Source of the DNA: Ruminococcus sp.
GTDB taxonomy: Bacteria > Bacillota > Clostridia > Oscillospirales > Ruminococcaceae
NCBI GenBank assembly: GCA_017558505.1
Contig: JAFYUM010000003.1
Span: 1 to 64,000 of the forward strand
Reading direction: 5' to 3'
Length of the DNA stretch: 64,000 nt
Part shown: positions 1 through 8,823 of the stretch, piece by piece
Numbering within the stretch: position 1 is the first letter of the stretch
How the letters are laid out: every line of letters starts with the position of its first letter
Translations under genes and position numbers: made by a program
The notes under the pieces: generated by a model
Databases searched by the model: none
What the model saw: the letters and a program-made list of their open reading frames with translations, nothing else
Told to the model about the DNA's origin: nothing

Positions 1-95
1 CTTTCGTGTATCTGAACGGCTATTTTTACCCCTCCCGCAAACCAACTGAAAACGGCTCTATTCCCGAAATATCGTAGAATAGAGCAATTCTGCAT
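1..95. other. Intergenic sequence at window edge, one hairpin
   Basis: No gene can be supported here. The only visible structure is an inverted repeat with 9-bp arms, GCTCTATTC at 55-63 and GAATAGAGC at 77-85. It has no U-tract on either strand, so it is not a standard terminator. The stretch lies downstream of the minus-strand tmRNA terminator and continues off the window. Confidence 0.4.
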
Positions 96-137
96 AAAAA
101 AGTTGCACCGAAATTTGTATCAAAATTTCGGTGCAAC
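96..137 (-). terminator. Rho-independent terminator of the tmRNA gene
   Basis: A perfect 15-bp stem (102-116 with 123-137, arm GTTGCACCGAAATTT) is followed on the minus strand by six T residues (96-101). It begins directly after the tmRNA CCA end, so it is the tmRNA terminator. Confidence 0.9.
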
Positions 138-139
138 TA

Positions 140-510
140 TGGTGGAGGCGAGGGGAATTGAACCCCTGTCCGAAAACCCATTCATGCAACTTTCTACGAG
201 CGTAGTTTATCTATTGAAATTCCCCAGACTAACCGCCGACAAACAGGCTGAAAGTTCAGGTAGTCCGAATACAATCAAGCGGAACGGACACTCCGCAGGA
301 TCGTTCACCGTTAGTCGATGCCCATGTGAAAGCCACGGTACTCAATCACAGGACAGAAGCAGACTTAAGCTGCTACCAGTGCACTATTTCTAGTAACTGT
401 AATGTTATTTCTTGCGTTTATATTTAAACGTGGTGCAGTTTAAGGAGATTACACCGCAGCTCCGCTCGCTTATCACACTTCAAGATCCCCGTCGAAACCT
501 TTACGCCCCC
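140..510 (-). ncRNA. ssrA: Transfer-messenger RNA (tmRNA)
   Basis: tmRNA rescues stalled ribosomes and tags the unfinished protein for proteolysis with SmpB. The minus strand begins GGGGGCGTAAAGGTTTCGAC at 510, the classic one-piece tmRNA 5' end. It closes with a T-arm (GGTTCAATTCCCCTCGCCTCC) and an encoded CCA at 142-140. The tag frame runs from 415 down to 365: a GCA resume codon, then ARNNITVTRNSALVAA and a TAA stop. The terminal ALVAA matches the ClpXP-type degron seen in Firmicutes tags (known). Length, about 371 nt, is normal. A small open frame that crosses this RNA on the plus strand is not a gene. Confidence 0.97.
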
Positions 511-557
511 ATATTGAAAAATACTCCTTAAAGCAGGGAAGAGGATAAGATATAAAT

Positions 558-586
558 ATTATATCATAAATATAAGTGGTTGTAAA
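558..586 (-). promoter_or_regulatory. Sigma-A type promoter of tmRNA
   Basis: On the minus strand, TTTACA (586-581) and TATAAT (563-558) are separated by exactly 17 bp. The start would lie about 40 nt upstream of the mature tmRNA 5' end at 510, leaving a short precursor. Confidence 0.75.
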
Positions 587-731
587 TAGTTTTCACAAAT
601 ATTTCAAATATTAATCATTTTAATATGTCGTTAAATGTAATATCAGGTGGAACTTGATGTGTACTGGTAAAAAATATATGAGGTATATAAAAATAATAAT
701 CATTATTAAAATAATAATAGCAATTTTTGCA

Positions 732-760
732 TAGACAATTTATTTGTGTTTTGTTACAAT
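732..760 (+). promoter_or_regulatory. Candidate promoter of the CE1 esterase gene
   Basis: TAGACA (732-737) and TACAAT (755-760) are separated by 17 bp, about 95 nt upstream of the esterase start codon. It is the only promoter-like pair I see in the AT-rich region. Confidence 0.55.
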
Positions 761-860
761 GTTAATATAAAAATAAATATGACATTTCCGTAACTTTTTT
801 AGTATATTTCAAATTGCTAATTTTTATGGAGATGTTCAAAATATCAAGGGGGAATTTTCT

Positions 861-2495
861 ATGAAAAATGCATTTAAATCCATAATGGCAAGTGTTTCAG
901 CTATGGTGTTGTGTGCTGGTACATTTACACCTTTCGCCATTTCTGCAGCTGATTCCGAGTACTATCGTGACAGTTTTGAAAGCGGCGAGGGCGACTGGAC
1001 AGGCAGAGGTTCTGCATCTGTATCAGCAAGCAATTCAACTGCTTATGATGGCAGCAGCTCACTTTTTGTTGAGGGCAGAGAAGAAAGCTGGAACGGTGCA
1101 TCAAAGGCGCTTAGCACAGATACTTTTGTTCCAGGACAGTCTTACTCATTCAGTGTTAATGTAATGGGACCAAATGAAAGTAAAGAAAACACTTTCCATC
1201 TTACACTTCAGTATAACGGAAGTGACGGAGAAGCTCATTATGACAAAATAGCAAGTGGTACTGCTTACGGCGGTGAATGGATTCAGCTTTCAAATAAGAA
1301 TTTTGAAATTCCTTCAGGTGCGTCTGATTTATCCATTTATGTTGAAACTGAAAAGGGAACTACTGATTTCTACATTGATGATGCTGTCGGTGCAGCAAGC
1401 GGCACAGAAATTGATGGTGCAGGTGAAGCAATTCCTCCTATACGTGGCGACGTATTTAGTGACGGTGTTATTGATGTTTACGATGTAATTATGGCTCGAA
1501 AGTGCTTTATCGAAGGATATGGCAAAGGTAAATCTGCAAAAAATGCTGATGCTGACAATAACGGTGAAGTTGCTGTAAATGACCTTGTACTTATTGCACA
1601 GTTTGTAATGGGTCAGATAGTTGAATTCCCACAGGGTGAGCGTGTTGAGCCTGAAAAGACACCATTTGATTACAACGCAAATCTCCAGTATAAGGCAGCA
1701 CCTGATAAATATATCAATGAGCCTGCACAGGAACAGGGTACAATTGTTAAAGAGACTTATAACGGCATCAACGGTCAGAAGAGCCTCCACGTATATCTCC
1801 CATACGGCTATGATGAAAGCAAGAAGTATAATATCTTCTACATTATGCACGGCGGCGGAGAAAATGAGAATACTATTTTCTATGATAAGGACGCTAAACT
1901 TGGCAACATTCTTGACCATATGATTCAGAATGGCGAACTTGAACCTATGATTGTTGTAACTCCTACATTCAACGGCGGTAACTGTACTGCACAGAACTTC
2001 TACAATGAGTTCCGTCAGAGCGTAGTTCCTTTCGTTGAGGGCAAGTATTCCACATATGCAGAGTCTACTTCTGCCGAGGACATTGAAGCTTCGAGAATGC
2101 ACAGAGCGTACGGCGGCTTCTCAATGGGCTCAGTTTCTACATGGGCAGTAATGGAAAATTGTCTTGATATCGTAGGTTACTATATGCCACTCAGCGGTGA
2201 CCACTGGTCAGGCAATTCAGGCGACGACAAGGCACGTTCAATTGCAAATGCTGTTGACAAGTCCGGACTTGAAAAGGACGAATATTTCATTATGTGTGCT
2301 ACAGGAAGTGATGATATTGCATATCCTAACGTAACACCTCAGATTGAAGCAATGAAGAACTACTCACAGTTCATTTATACCTCTGATTTCTCACAGGGTA
2401 ACTTCTACTATATGGTAGCACCCGGACTTACACATTGGTGGGGCTATGTAAGACATTACGTTTACGATTGTCTGCCATACTTCTTCCACGAATAA
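861..2495 (+). CDS. Secreted CBM22-dockerin-CE1 esterase (feruloyl/acetylxylan esterase type)
   Basis: Predicted cellulosomal esterase that removes ferulate or acetyl groups from xylan outside the cell. Residues 1-30 are a signal peptide (hydrophobic core ending AISAA). Residues 33-180 resemble a CBM22-type module (WTGRGSASV, FYIDD). Residues 195-257 are a dockerin with two Ca-binding repeats (DVFSDGVIDVYD and DADNNGEVAVND). Residues 280-544 are an esterase-D/CE1 alpha-beta hydrolase. The nucleophile is Ser421 in GFSMG; likely partners are Asp484 or Asp485 and His525 (GLTHWW). The start follows an AAGGGGGA ribosome site. The order is unusual in that the dockerin is central. The gene stands alone between its own promoter and terminator. 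The CBM and dockerin closely resemble those of the GH43 gene at 34024. Feruloyl versus acetyl specificity cannot be told from sequence. Confidence 0.9.
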   Translation: MKNAFKSIMASVSAMVLCAGTFTPFAISAADSEYYRDSFESGEGDWTGRGSASVSASNSTAYDGSSSLFVEGREESWNGASKALSTDTFVPGQSYSFSVNVMGPNESKENTFHLTLQYNGSDGEAHYDKIASGTAYGGEWIQLSNKNFEIPSGASDLSIYVETEKGTTDFYIDDAVGAASGTEIDGAGEAIPPIRGDVFSDGVIDVYDVIMARKCFIEGYGKGKSAKNADADNNGEVAVNDLVLIAQFVMGQIVEFPQGERVEPEKTPFDYNANLQYKAAPDKYINEPAQEQGTIVKETYNGINGQKSLHVYLPYGYDESKKYNIFYIMHGGGENENTIFYDKDAKLGNILDHMIQNGELEPMIVVTPTFNGGNCTAQNFYNEFRQSVVPFVEGKYSTYAESTSAEDIEASRMHRAYGGFSMGSVSTWAVMENCLDIVGYYMPLSGDHWSGNSGDDKARSIANAVDKSGLEKDEYFIMCATGSDDIAYPNVTPQIEAMKNYSQFIYTSDFSQGNFYYMVAPGLTHWWGYVRHYVYDCLPYFFHE

Positions 2496-2510
2496 TATGA
2501 TAAAAATTCA

Positions 2511-2540
2511 CCGCACGGGATTTGATTCCTGTGCGGTTTT
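2511..2540 (+). terminator. Terminator of the esterase gene
   Basis: Stem CCGCACGGGA (2511-2520) pairs with TCCTGTGCGG (2527-2536), 10 bp with one G-U pair, followed by a run of T. The stem belongs to a CCGCAC hairpin type that recurs in this window. Confidence 0.85.
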
Positions 2541-2550
2541 TACGTATATG

Positions 2551-2580
2551 AAAAAGAAAACGCCCTCGTAATGAGAGCGT
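2551..2580 (-). terminator. Terminator of the ABC transporter operon
   Basis: On the minus strand ACGCTCTC (2580-2573) pairs with GAGGGCGT (2567-2560) with one wobble. A T-rich tract follows at 2559-2551. It sits just past the permease stop codon. Confidence 0.75.
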
Positions 2581-2603
2581 TTCTGTTTTGAGAGTGCTTA
2601 TAA

Positions 2604-4748
2604 TCAATCCCAACCGTATTTGTTGTCTTCTGTAGCTGTATTATGTATAGTCAGTTGCTCAAGAAGTTCTCTGTTATCTCCACGGTCAAGGAGGAAGTAT
2701 GCCTCACCGTTAGTATGAATTATTGCGATAGGTTTTTCACCAAAAACTAACTTTGTACTTCTGTTCAGAAGTTCAAGTGCTGTAGTTGTCGGAGTTGCAT
2801 TTCTACTTGTAATCGCAACACTACATCTGAAAGCAGTAATTGAATCAGCAACAGTTTTTGTGTTATAACGGTCGTCATAATACAGATATTCTTGTTTGCT
2901 GTAGTCAGATTCAAATATAATTTTAGCATCAGTATAGAATTCAGGATATTTCTCAATACCGATAGATTCCTCAAGTTCGTCTGTTGTTATATCACCACAT
3001 TCAAATCCGATATCTTCAAGGACTGAAATTGTATTTTCAAAGGTTTCAAGAACAAAATATTCATAATCAATTTCACCATAATATCTTGCGTTCAGGAGGT
3101 CATCTTCTGTCATATTCATAAGGTCTTTACGGTAAGCTGAACAGAGTGCGTTAAATTTGTTAAGGTCAGCTGATTCTCTTTGATAATTTCCAGATTTATT
3201 CAAGAAGTTAATATGAGCTCCTGAACTATTGTCATCATAATATTCAAAGATATTTTGATATGCTGCATCAGCATATTCATCAGAAAGCAGAATTTTCTTC
3301 ATAAGTTCTGCTGCCATACCCGAGGGCATATCATATGTTCTTGTTATAGTTGAACCGGTATAGGTTGAATATCTGAATGATAATGAAAGATCATAGTAAC
3401 CGGAGTGGTGGTTTCCAGTTGTTGTGTTGTAGCTGTAGTTTTTCTGGTTGAAGTGGCGGTCAACAAGCTCTTCGTGAAGATTTACTAATTCTTTGATAAT
3501 GTCCTTGTCACGTATTACAATATCGTAAATAGGTAAGTAATAATTTTCTATTGTTACGCTTTCAACAGAAGAAGCGGAGGGGACGTTTTTTGATATTCCA
3601 AAGCCTTTTGTAAGTGTAAATAAATTACACAGAATTACAACTGAGATAACTGCTGCGGCAAAACTAAGACCTGCCTGCCAGAATTTTTTAAACCCACGGC
3701 GAGTAATTACTTCCATAATAAACCAACCGATAGCACAGAGAACAATACCTGCCGCAACAAATACATCAAATGTGATAAACAGTGAAAGTATACAGAACAC
3801 GGACATTGACATTATACCGTAAAAAGCGGTTTTGTATACATAGGGCTTTGAAACATCTTCTGCTTTTCTGTTACGATAGAGAAGATATGCGCCAAGAAGA
3901 TAAATTAATGTAATGATAAGTGTGATAATAGTCCATTTTATATAAAGATGAGAACCAAATGAAGTTGAGTGCTCGTAGTCGATTTCGGAAAAATATGTTA
4001 TACTGAAGCAAGCAGCTCCGACAGGTGAAGTACTTGTAAAGATATTTTTATAGAATATTGCGGAAGGATCAATACCGTAAGAATAGCTCATACAGACTGC
4101 AATCCACATACAGGCTACTGTTGCGGGAATAAGCACATTGAAAGCGATTATACTGAAAATTGACTCGAAGGTGTTGCCGCAGAATGTAATTGCCAGTACA
4201 GAGAGTGTATAGAACTGAATCATAGCAATTATAACGACAATAATCATATTAAGAATGAATGGGAATTGATCCCAGAAGTATTTCATTTCTTCACCAACAA
4301 TTGGTGTACCTATTCCCATTATGGCAATTGCAAGAATTACAGCACTGATTGCAGGAGCGATGTACATAGTAAATCCTGAAAGAAAATCGGCGAAGAATCG
4401 CTGTGTGCCGCTTAACGGCAGCGCATAGTTCATATCTGTAATGGATTTTTTATAAAGATAATTAAAGTGATTTAGAGCAATTGTCATACCGATGAAAATA
4501 CTGATTGCAATACAGATTATACTGACAACGAGAAAGGCAGTACAACCTGACATGATAGCTTCTTCGGTTTCGTAGGGGAGTTTAGCGGAATCAACGTAAG
4601 TGACAATAAGGCCAAGCACTGCAAGAAGTGGAAGCCCCAGAAGCTCGGTGATAATATGTATTACAAATGCACGCTTGTTCTGTCTGAAATTGTTTTTGTA
4701 TCGCTTGCCGAAATAGCATGCTTTTTTACTTGATGTCGTTGCTGTCAT
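2604..4748 (-). CDS. ABC transporter permease with large C-terminal soluble part
   Basis: Membrane partner of the ATPase encoded immediately upstream. The first ~390 residues hold about eight or more hydrophobic segments of the ABC-2 type. The last ~320 residues are mostly polar and Tyr/Asp-rich (for example STYTGSTITRTYDMPSG), probably an extracytoplasmic or peripheral domain. I chose the ATG at 4748 (MTATTSSKKA) because GGAGGT lies 8 nt upstream. An in-frame start at 4787 would lack such a site. The gene overlaps the ATPase 3' end by 23 bp, so translation is probably coupled. Substrate unknown. Similar GntR-ATPase-permease sets often respond to cell-envelope antibiotics, which here is only an inference. 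Confidence 0.85.
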   Translation of the reverse strand: MTATTSSKKACYFGKRYKNNFRQNKRAFVIHIITELLGLPLLAVLGLIVTYVDSAKLPYETEEAIMSGCTAFLVVSIICIAISIFIGMTIALNHFNYLYKKSITDMNYALPLSGTQRFFADFLSGFTMYIAPAISAVILAIAIMGIGTPIVGEEMKYFWDQFPFILNMIIVVIIAMIQFYTLSVLAITFCGNTFESIFSIIAFNVLIPATVACMWIAVCMSYSYGIDPSAIFYKNIFTSTSPVGAACFSITYFSEIDYEHSTSFGSHLYIKWTIITLIITLIYLLGAYLLYRNRKAEDVSKPYVYKTAFYGIMSMSVFCILSLFITFDVFVAAGIVLCAIGWFIMEVITRRGFKKFWQAGLSFAAAVISVVILCNLFTLTKGFGISKNVPSASSVESVTIENYYLPIYDIVIRDKDIIKELVNLHEELVDRHFNQKNYSYNTTTGNHHSGYYDLSLSFRYSTYTGSTITRTYDMPSGMAAELMKKILLSDEYADAAYQNIFEYYDDNSSGAHINFLNKSGNYQRESADLNKFNALCSAYRKDLMNMTEDDLLNARYYGEIDYEYFVLETFENTISVLEDIGFECGDITTDELEESIGIEKYPEFYTDAKIIFESDYSKQEYLYYDDRYNTKTVADSITAFRCSVAITSRNATPTTTALELLNRSTKLVFGEKPIAIIHTNGEAYFLLDRGDNRELLEQLTIHNTATEDNKYGWD

Positions 4749-5649
4749 ATCCAAGCACCTCCAGTTCATAGATGAAAATTTCTTCAAGTGTCAATGGGAT
4801 AATCTCAAAGAGAACGGGCTTTTTGGGAGCAAAATGAGCTTTCAGCACATCAGCCTCTCCCTTTGCGATAATGTAGTAGATACTCTGACTGCGTTCAAAG
4901 TGGAGAATTTCAAGTCCAGATTCTTCAAGCTGTTCCTTTGTATATTCAACGGGATTACCGTTTTCATCTGGTGGGAATACAGCCTGAATCTTGTGGACAC
5001 TTGAGGTAACGCTGTCGATGTCGCGGGAGAACAGGATTTTTCCGTTGTGGAGAAGTGCGGCAGTATCACAGACCTCGTTGATTTCACGGAGATTGTGGGA
5101 GGAAATGACTGTTGTAAGCTGGCGGTCAAGCATAGCATCAACAAGCATTTTCTTGACGATAATTCGCATAGTCGGGTCAAGTCCGTCAAATGCCTCGTCT
5201 AGGAGCAGGTAATCTGTTTTGCAGGCAAGTCCGATAATAACGATAGCCTGTCGTTTCATACCCTTTGAAAACTTGTTGATTTTCTTGTCGAGGGGAAGAT
5301 TGATACGTTTTCTCAGTTCCTCAAAGGTTTCTTCTGAAAAGCTTTTGTAATAGCTTTTGTAGTAGTTTTTAAGCTCTTTGAGTGTGTAATTTCCGAATTG
5401 TACTGTTTCATCATTAATGAAAAATACTTTTTCTTTTATTGCTACGTTGTCATATACTGATTCGCCGTCAATGAGAACCTCGCCGTCCTCGGGTTTGTAG
5501 ATGCCCGACAAAAGACGGAGTATAGTTGATTTTCCAGCACCATTTGAGCCTAAAAGTCCAAATGCAGTACCTTTTTCAATATTAAGGTCGACGTGGTCAA
5601 GAGCGGTATATGCATCGAATTTTTTTAGAGTGTTTTTTAATTCAATCAT
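4726..5649 (-). CDS. ABC transporter ATP-binding protein (YtrB-like)
   Basis: Nucleotide-binding subunit that drives the permease encoded downstream. Visible motifs in order: Walker A GSNGAGKST near residue 34, a signature FSKGMKRQ near 127, Walker B YLLLDEAFDGLDP near 147, and the H-loop SSH near 184. The last ~90 residues form an accessory domain typical of the CcmA/drug-exporter ATPases. Length (307 aa) is normal. Its ATG overlaps the stop of the GntR gene (ATGA), so regulator and transporter form one operon. Confidence 0.93.
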   Translation of the reverse strand: MIELKNTLKKFDAYTALDHVDLNIEKGTAFGLLGSNGAGKSTILRLLSGIYKPEDGEVLIDGESVYDNVAIKEKVFFINDETVQFGNYTLKELKNYYKSYYKSFSEETFEELRKRINLPLDKKINKFSKGMKRQAIVIIGLACKTDYLLLDEAFDGLDPTMRIIVKKMLVDAMLDRQLTTVISSHNLREINEVCDTAALLHNGKILFSRDIDSVTSSVHKIQAVFPPDENGNPVEYTKEQLEESGLEILHFERSQSIYYIIAKGEADVLKAHFAPKKPVLFEIIPLTLEEIFIYELEVLGYDSNDIK

Positions 5650-6014
5650 TTCTTTTCCTCCTTTGCGAAAATTGCTTCAATATGTTCTTTCAACGTTTCA
5701 GCAGATATACCTTGCTTTTTTACTAAAAGAACGGCCTCGTCAAATTCTTTAAGAGCAGTTTCGTGGAACATGGCGTTATCCAATTTGGATATGAAGCTTC
5801 CTCTGCCGGGAACTGAGTAGATAATTCCACGTCTTTCAAGTTCCTGATAGGCTTTGGCGACGGTGTTAGGGTTTACCCTTGCATCTTTGGCAAGGGTGCG
5901 GACGCTTGGCAATTGGGAGTTTTCTTTGAGAGTACCTGTAAGAGCGAGTTCGGTGATTTTCTGATAAATCTGCTCATAAATCGGCACTCTGCTTGTGAGG
6001 TCAATTGTAAACAT
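5646..6014 (-). CDS. GntR-family (YtrA-type) transcriptional regulator
   Basis: Small repressor-type protein of 122 aa. An N-terminal winged helix-turn-helix is clear: PIYEQIYQKI, then LPSVRTLAKDARVNPNTV, then AYQELERRGII and GRGSFIS. The short C-terminal helical tail (~45 residues) fits the YtrA subgroup, which lacks a large ligand domain. It is first in the operon and ends in an ATGA overlap with the ATPase gene. A palindrome at 6049-6066 between its promoter and its start is a likely autoregulatory site. Effector unknown. Confidence 0.92.
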   Translation of the reverse strand: MFTIDLTSRVPIYEQIYQKITELALTGTLKENSQLPSVRTLAKDARVNPNTVAKAYQELERRGIIYSVPGRGSFISKLDNAMFHETALKEFDEAVLLVKKQGISAETLKEHIEAIFAKEEKK

Positions 6015-6048
6015 AAGCTCTCCTTTCTGTCATTTGTGTACTATGCTT

Positions 6049-6066
6049 TGTAATACAGCTATTACA
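6049..6066 (-). promoter_or_regulatory. Palindromic operator candidate for the GntR regulator
   Basis: TGTAATA (6049-6055) and TATTACA (6060-6066) form a 7-bp inverted repeat around a 4-bp centre. It lies 7 bp downstream of the -10 box, covering the expected transcription start. Autoregulation by the adjacent GntR protein is inferred from position. Confidence 0.55.
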
Positions 6067-6072
6067 CTTAAT

Positions 6073-6101
6073 ACTATATCATATATTTTCTTCTTTGTCA
6101 A
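6073..6101 (-). promoter_or_regulatory. Promoter of the GntR-ABC operon
   Basis: On the minus strand TTGACA (6101-6096) and TATAGT (6078-6073) are 17 bp apart, followed by the palindromic operator and then the GntR start codon. Confidence 0.8.
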
Positions 6102-6111
6102 GGGTTTTTAT

Positions 6112-6146
6112 AAAAAAGCTCCCGAAAATTTTTCGGAAGCTTTTTT
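6112..6146 (-). terminator. Terminator of glycogen phosphorylase
   Basis: An 11-bp stem (6118-6128 with 6130-6140, one mismatch) is flanked by A6 on the left and T6 on the right, so it could work on either strand. It lies directly after the glgP stop codon, and the -35 box of the GntR operon is just beyond it. Confidence 0.8.
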
Positions 6147-6157
6147 GTTTTGTTGAA

Positions 6158-8410
6158 TTATATTTTCCAGATATCCTCGTTATACTGTGCAATTGTTCTG
6201 TCAGAGGAGAAATAGCCTGCCTGAGCAATATTGACAAGCATTTTTTCAGCCCATTCAACAGAGTTTTCGTAATCTGAATATGCGGCTTCTCTTGTTTTTA
6301 CATAGTCGTCAAAGTCGGGGAAGGTCATAAACCAGTCCTTACCTGTGAGCTCCTTGAAAAGACGCTCCAGACGAACCTTGTCGCCAAGTTTCATCATATC
6401 TTCCCCGATGATGAAATCAACAGCCGCTTTGATAGCTTTATTTTTTGTGTAGTAATCCTTTGGAACATAGCTTTCAGTCTTGTAGCGTTCCACAACAGTT
6501 TCGCTGTCATCACCGAAAATGTAGATATTTTCATCACCCACAAGCTGGTGAATTTCCACATTTGCACCGTCCTCTGTACCCAGAGTAACAGCACCGTTGA
6601 GCATGAATTTCATATTTCCTGTGCCGCTTGCTTCCTTGGAAGTAAGTGAAATCTGCTCTGAAATATCGCAGGCGGGGATAAGCTTTTCAGCAAGAGTTAC
6701 ATTGTAATTTTCAACCATAATCACATTGAGATATGGCTTCACATCGTCATCTGCGGCGATAAGCTCCTGCAAGCAGAGAATGAGGTGGATAATATCCTGT
6801 GCGATGATATAGGCAGGAGCAGCCTTTGCACCGAAAATTACAGTAACAGGTGTTGTTGGCTTTATGCCTGATTTTATTTCCAGATATTTGTGGATAACAT
6901 ATAATGCGTTAAGCTGCTGACGTTTATATTCGTGCAGACGCTTTATCTGAATATCGTAAATTGAATTTTCATCAATTTCAATACCTTGTTTAGCAGAAAG
7001 ATAGTTTTTCAGCTGAATTTTTTTGTTCTTTTTTATATCGAGAAGTTTTTTAAGAACATCCTTGTTTCCTTTGAAATCAAGAAGCTTTTTAAGTTCACCT
7101 GCGTTCTTTTTCCAGTCGTCTCCGATAAGCTCTGTGATAAATGCAGAAAGTTCAGGATTACAGTGCATAATCCAGCGGCGAAAGGTTATACCATTAGTTT
7201 TGTTATTGAATTTTTCTGGATATATTTCATAAAAATGGTTAAGTTCCTCGTTTTTGAGAATCTCAGTATGAAGCCATGCAACACCGTTTACACTGAAGCC
7301 GTAGTGTATATCTATATGTGCCATGTGAACTCTGTCGTCCTTGTCAATAATATGCACCTTGGGCTCGTCGTATTTTCTTCTTATTTTGTCATCAAGAATT
7401 TCAATAATCGGCACAAGCTGGGGGACTACTGTTTTAAGCTGTGATATACTCCACTTTTCAAGAGCCTCTGCAAGAATGGTGTGATTTGTATATGCACAGG
7501 TACGGCTTACAATTTCAATCGCCTCATCAATATCAATTCCACGCTGAATAAGCAGTCTGATAAGCTCAGGAATTATCATTGTAGGGTGAGTGTCATTGAT
7601 CTGAATAACAGCGTAATCGTAAAGGTTGTGCAGATTACAGCCTTTTGCGGTACATTCATCAAGTATGAGCTGTGCACCAGCCGAAACCATAAAATACTGC
7701 TGATAAATACGAAGAAGTCTGCCGTCTTCGTCACTGTCATCAGGGTACAGGAAAAGTGTGAGATTTTGTGTTATTGCAGTCTTGTCAAAGTCGATATCTG
7801 ATGTTACAAGATTTTCATTTACACCCTCAACATCAAATAAACGGAGCTTATTTGTAACGCTGTCATAGCCTGTTACGTTGATTTCATAAAGACGGGCTGC
7901 AACTACTGCATTACCGAATTTTACAGGATAAATTCTGTCGGTTTTGTTAATCCAGCAATTTTCGTTTATCCATCTGTCTGGTGCGGCAGTCTGTGCATTA
8001 TCTTTGAAAATCTGTCTGAAAAGACCAAAATGATAATTAAGTCCTATTCCGTCACCGTTTATTCCAAGAGTAGCTATGGAATCAAGGAAACAGGCAGCAA
8101 GTCTGCCAAGTCCGCCGTTACCGAGAGATGGTTCATTTTCGATTTCCTCAATATCGCGTATATTTCTGCCGTTTTCTGCAAGCTGTGTTTTAACATCCTC
8201 ATATAATCCAAGATTGATAAGATTATTGGAAAGAAGTTTTCCGATAAGAAACTCCGCAGAAATATAATAAATTTTCTTTTTGCTGTCCGGAGCAGCTTTT
8301 TCAGCTGCAAGTTCATTGACTTTTTTGAGCAGCACTGCATATATTTCTTCATTGCTGCATTCGCTGATTGTTTTGCCGTAGCTGTCATATAATAATTCGT
8401 TTAAATTCAT
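6158..8410 (-). CDS. glgP: Glycogen/starch/maltodextrin phosphorylase
   Basis: Releases glucose-1-phosphate from alpha-1,4-glucans in the cytoplasm with pyridoxal phosphate (GT35). Recognisable blocks are [21 protein letters not shown] near residue 75, [15 protein letters not shown] near 275, the GITFRRW block near 410, and [14 protein letters not shown] near 600, whose Lys binds the cofactor. At 750 aa it is on the short side for the family but has both lobes. I chose the ATG at 8410, since AAGGAG stands 8 nt before it. A GTG at 8419 would leave no spacing. It is a single-gene unit with its own promoter and terminator. Together with pgi and pfkA in the window it would feed glycolysis. Confidence 0.95.
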   Translation of the reverse strand: MNLNELLYDSYGKTISECSNEEIYAVLLKKVNELAAEKAAPDSKKKIYYISAEFLIGKLLSNNLINLGLYEDVKTQLAENGRNIRDIEEIENEPSLGNGGLGRLAACFLDSIATLGINGDGIGLNYHFGLFRQIFKDNAQTAAPDRWINENCWINKTDRIYPVKFGNAVVAARLYEINVTGYDSVTNKLRLFDVEGVNENLVTSDIDFDKTAITQNLTLFLYPDDSDEDGRLLRIYQQYFMVSAGAQLILDECTAKGCNLHNLYDYAVIQINDTHPTMIIPELIRLLIQRGIDIDEAIEIVSRTCAYTNHTILAEALEKWSISQLKTVVPQLVPIIEILDDKIRRKYDEPKVHIIDKDDRVHMAHIDIHYGFSVNGVAWLHTEILKNEELNHFYEIYPEKFNNKTNGITFRRWIMHCNPELSAFITELIGDDWKKNAGELKKLLDFKGNKDVLKKLLDIKKNKKIQLKNYLSAKQGIEIDENSIYDIQIKRLHEYKRQQLNALYVIHKYLEIKSGIKPTTPVTVIFGAKAAPAYIIAQDIIHLILCLQELIAADDDVKPYLNVIMVENYNVTLAEKLIPACDISEQISLTSKEASGTGNMKFMLNGAVTLGTEDGANVEIHQLVGDENIYIFGDDSETVVERYKTESYVPKDYYTKNKAIKAAVDFIIGEDMMKLGDKVRLERLFKELTGKDWFMTFPDFDDYVKTREAAYSDYENSVEWAEKMLVNIAQAGYFSSDRTIAQYNEDIWKI

Positions 8411-8458
8411 GTAAATCACTCCTTATTGCCCGATATTATGTGATAAAGGGTAATATAT

Positions 8459-8487
8459 ATTATACTATATATTTTTTTGAAAGTCAA
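8459..8487 (-). promoter_or_regulatory. Promoter of glgP
   Basis: On the minus strand TTGACT (8487-8482) and TATAAT (8464-8459) are separated by 17 bp, about 50 nt before the glgP start codon. Confidence 0.8.
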
Positions 8488-8663
8488 TTGATTGAATTGC
8501 TATATCTGAATCGGATTTTTCGTCATTTTGTATAAAGAACACGGAATGAATAAAGAATATAATGATTGTATATTCAAAAAATGCCATAAAACAGCTGAAT
8601 TATTAATCGTAGGGGTACAATGTTTTATCTGAAAACGAGAACGAAACAAAAGGTTATAAACAC

Positions 8664-8726
8664 TTTTCAACGTATTATCAACCTGTATCAACGGTTAATA
8701 AACACCCTTTCAACATACTTTTCAAC
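8664..8726 (+). repeat. Helically phased TCAAC repeat array
   Basis: Five TCAAC copies begin at 8667, 8678, 8688, 8710 and 8722. The steps are 11, 10, 22 and 12 bp, so all fall on nearly the same face of the helix with one position empty. Most copies are preceded by T-rich bases (TTTTCAAC, TTATCAAC, GTATCAAC). The array ends about 70 bp upstream of the promoter of the VanY-like gene. It looks like a multi-site protein-binding region; the protein is unknown. Confidence 0.45.
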
Positions 8727-8794
8727 ATGAAAAAAATATGGCATACAGAATGTTTTGGTGGATTTGTGCAAAAGGTAGTTTTTGGTAATTTGCC

Positions 8795-8823
8795 TTGACT
8801 TTTGTCGTAAATCGTATTATAAT
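8795..8823 (+). promoter_or_regulatory. Promoter of the VanY-like gene
   Basis: TTGACT (8795-8800) and TATAAT (8818-8823) are separated by 17 bp, about 140 nt upstream of the start codon at 8963. Confidence 0.8.

Larger units (their letters stand above)
511..860. other. AT-rich divergent intergenic region
   Basis: This region holds the tmRNA promoter and 5' precursor on the minus strand and the esterase promoter and 5' UTR on the plus strand (both listed separately). Between about 590 and 730 there is only AT-rich sequence with short ATAATAAT-type runs. No gene or structured RNA was recognised there. Confidence 0.5.

Noticed and set aside
103..393. Open frame of 96 codons on the plus strand
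   Set aside because: It lies across the tmRNA gene and its terminator on the opposite strand; the RNA explains the sequence.
1329..2102. 257-codon open frame on the minus strand
   Set aside because: Antisense to the esterase gene; Cys/Ile-rich translation with no domain, typical of a shadow frame.
8664..8726. Possible replication origin (DnaA-box-like TTATCAAC words)
   Set aside because: The words differ from TTATCCACA at the key positions, there is no dnaA/dnaN nearby and no AT-rich unwinding element of the usual kind; reported only as a phased repeat.
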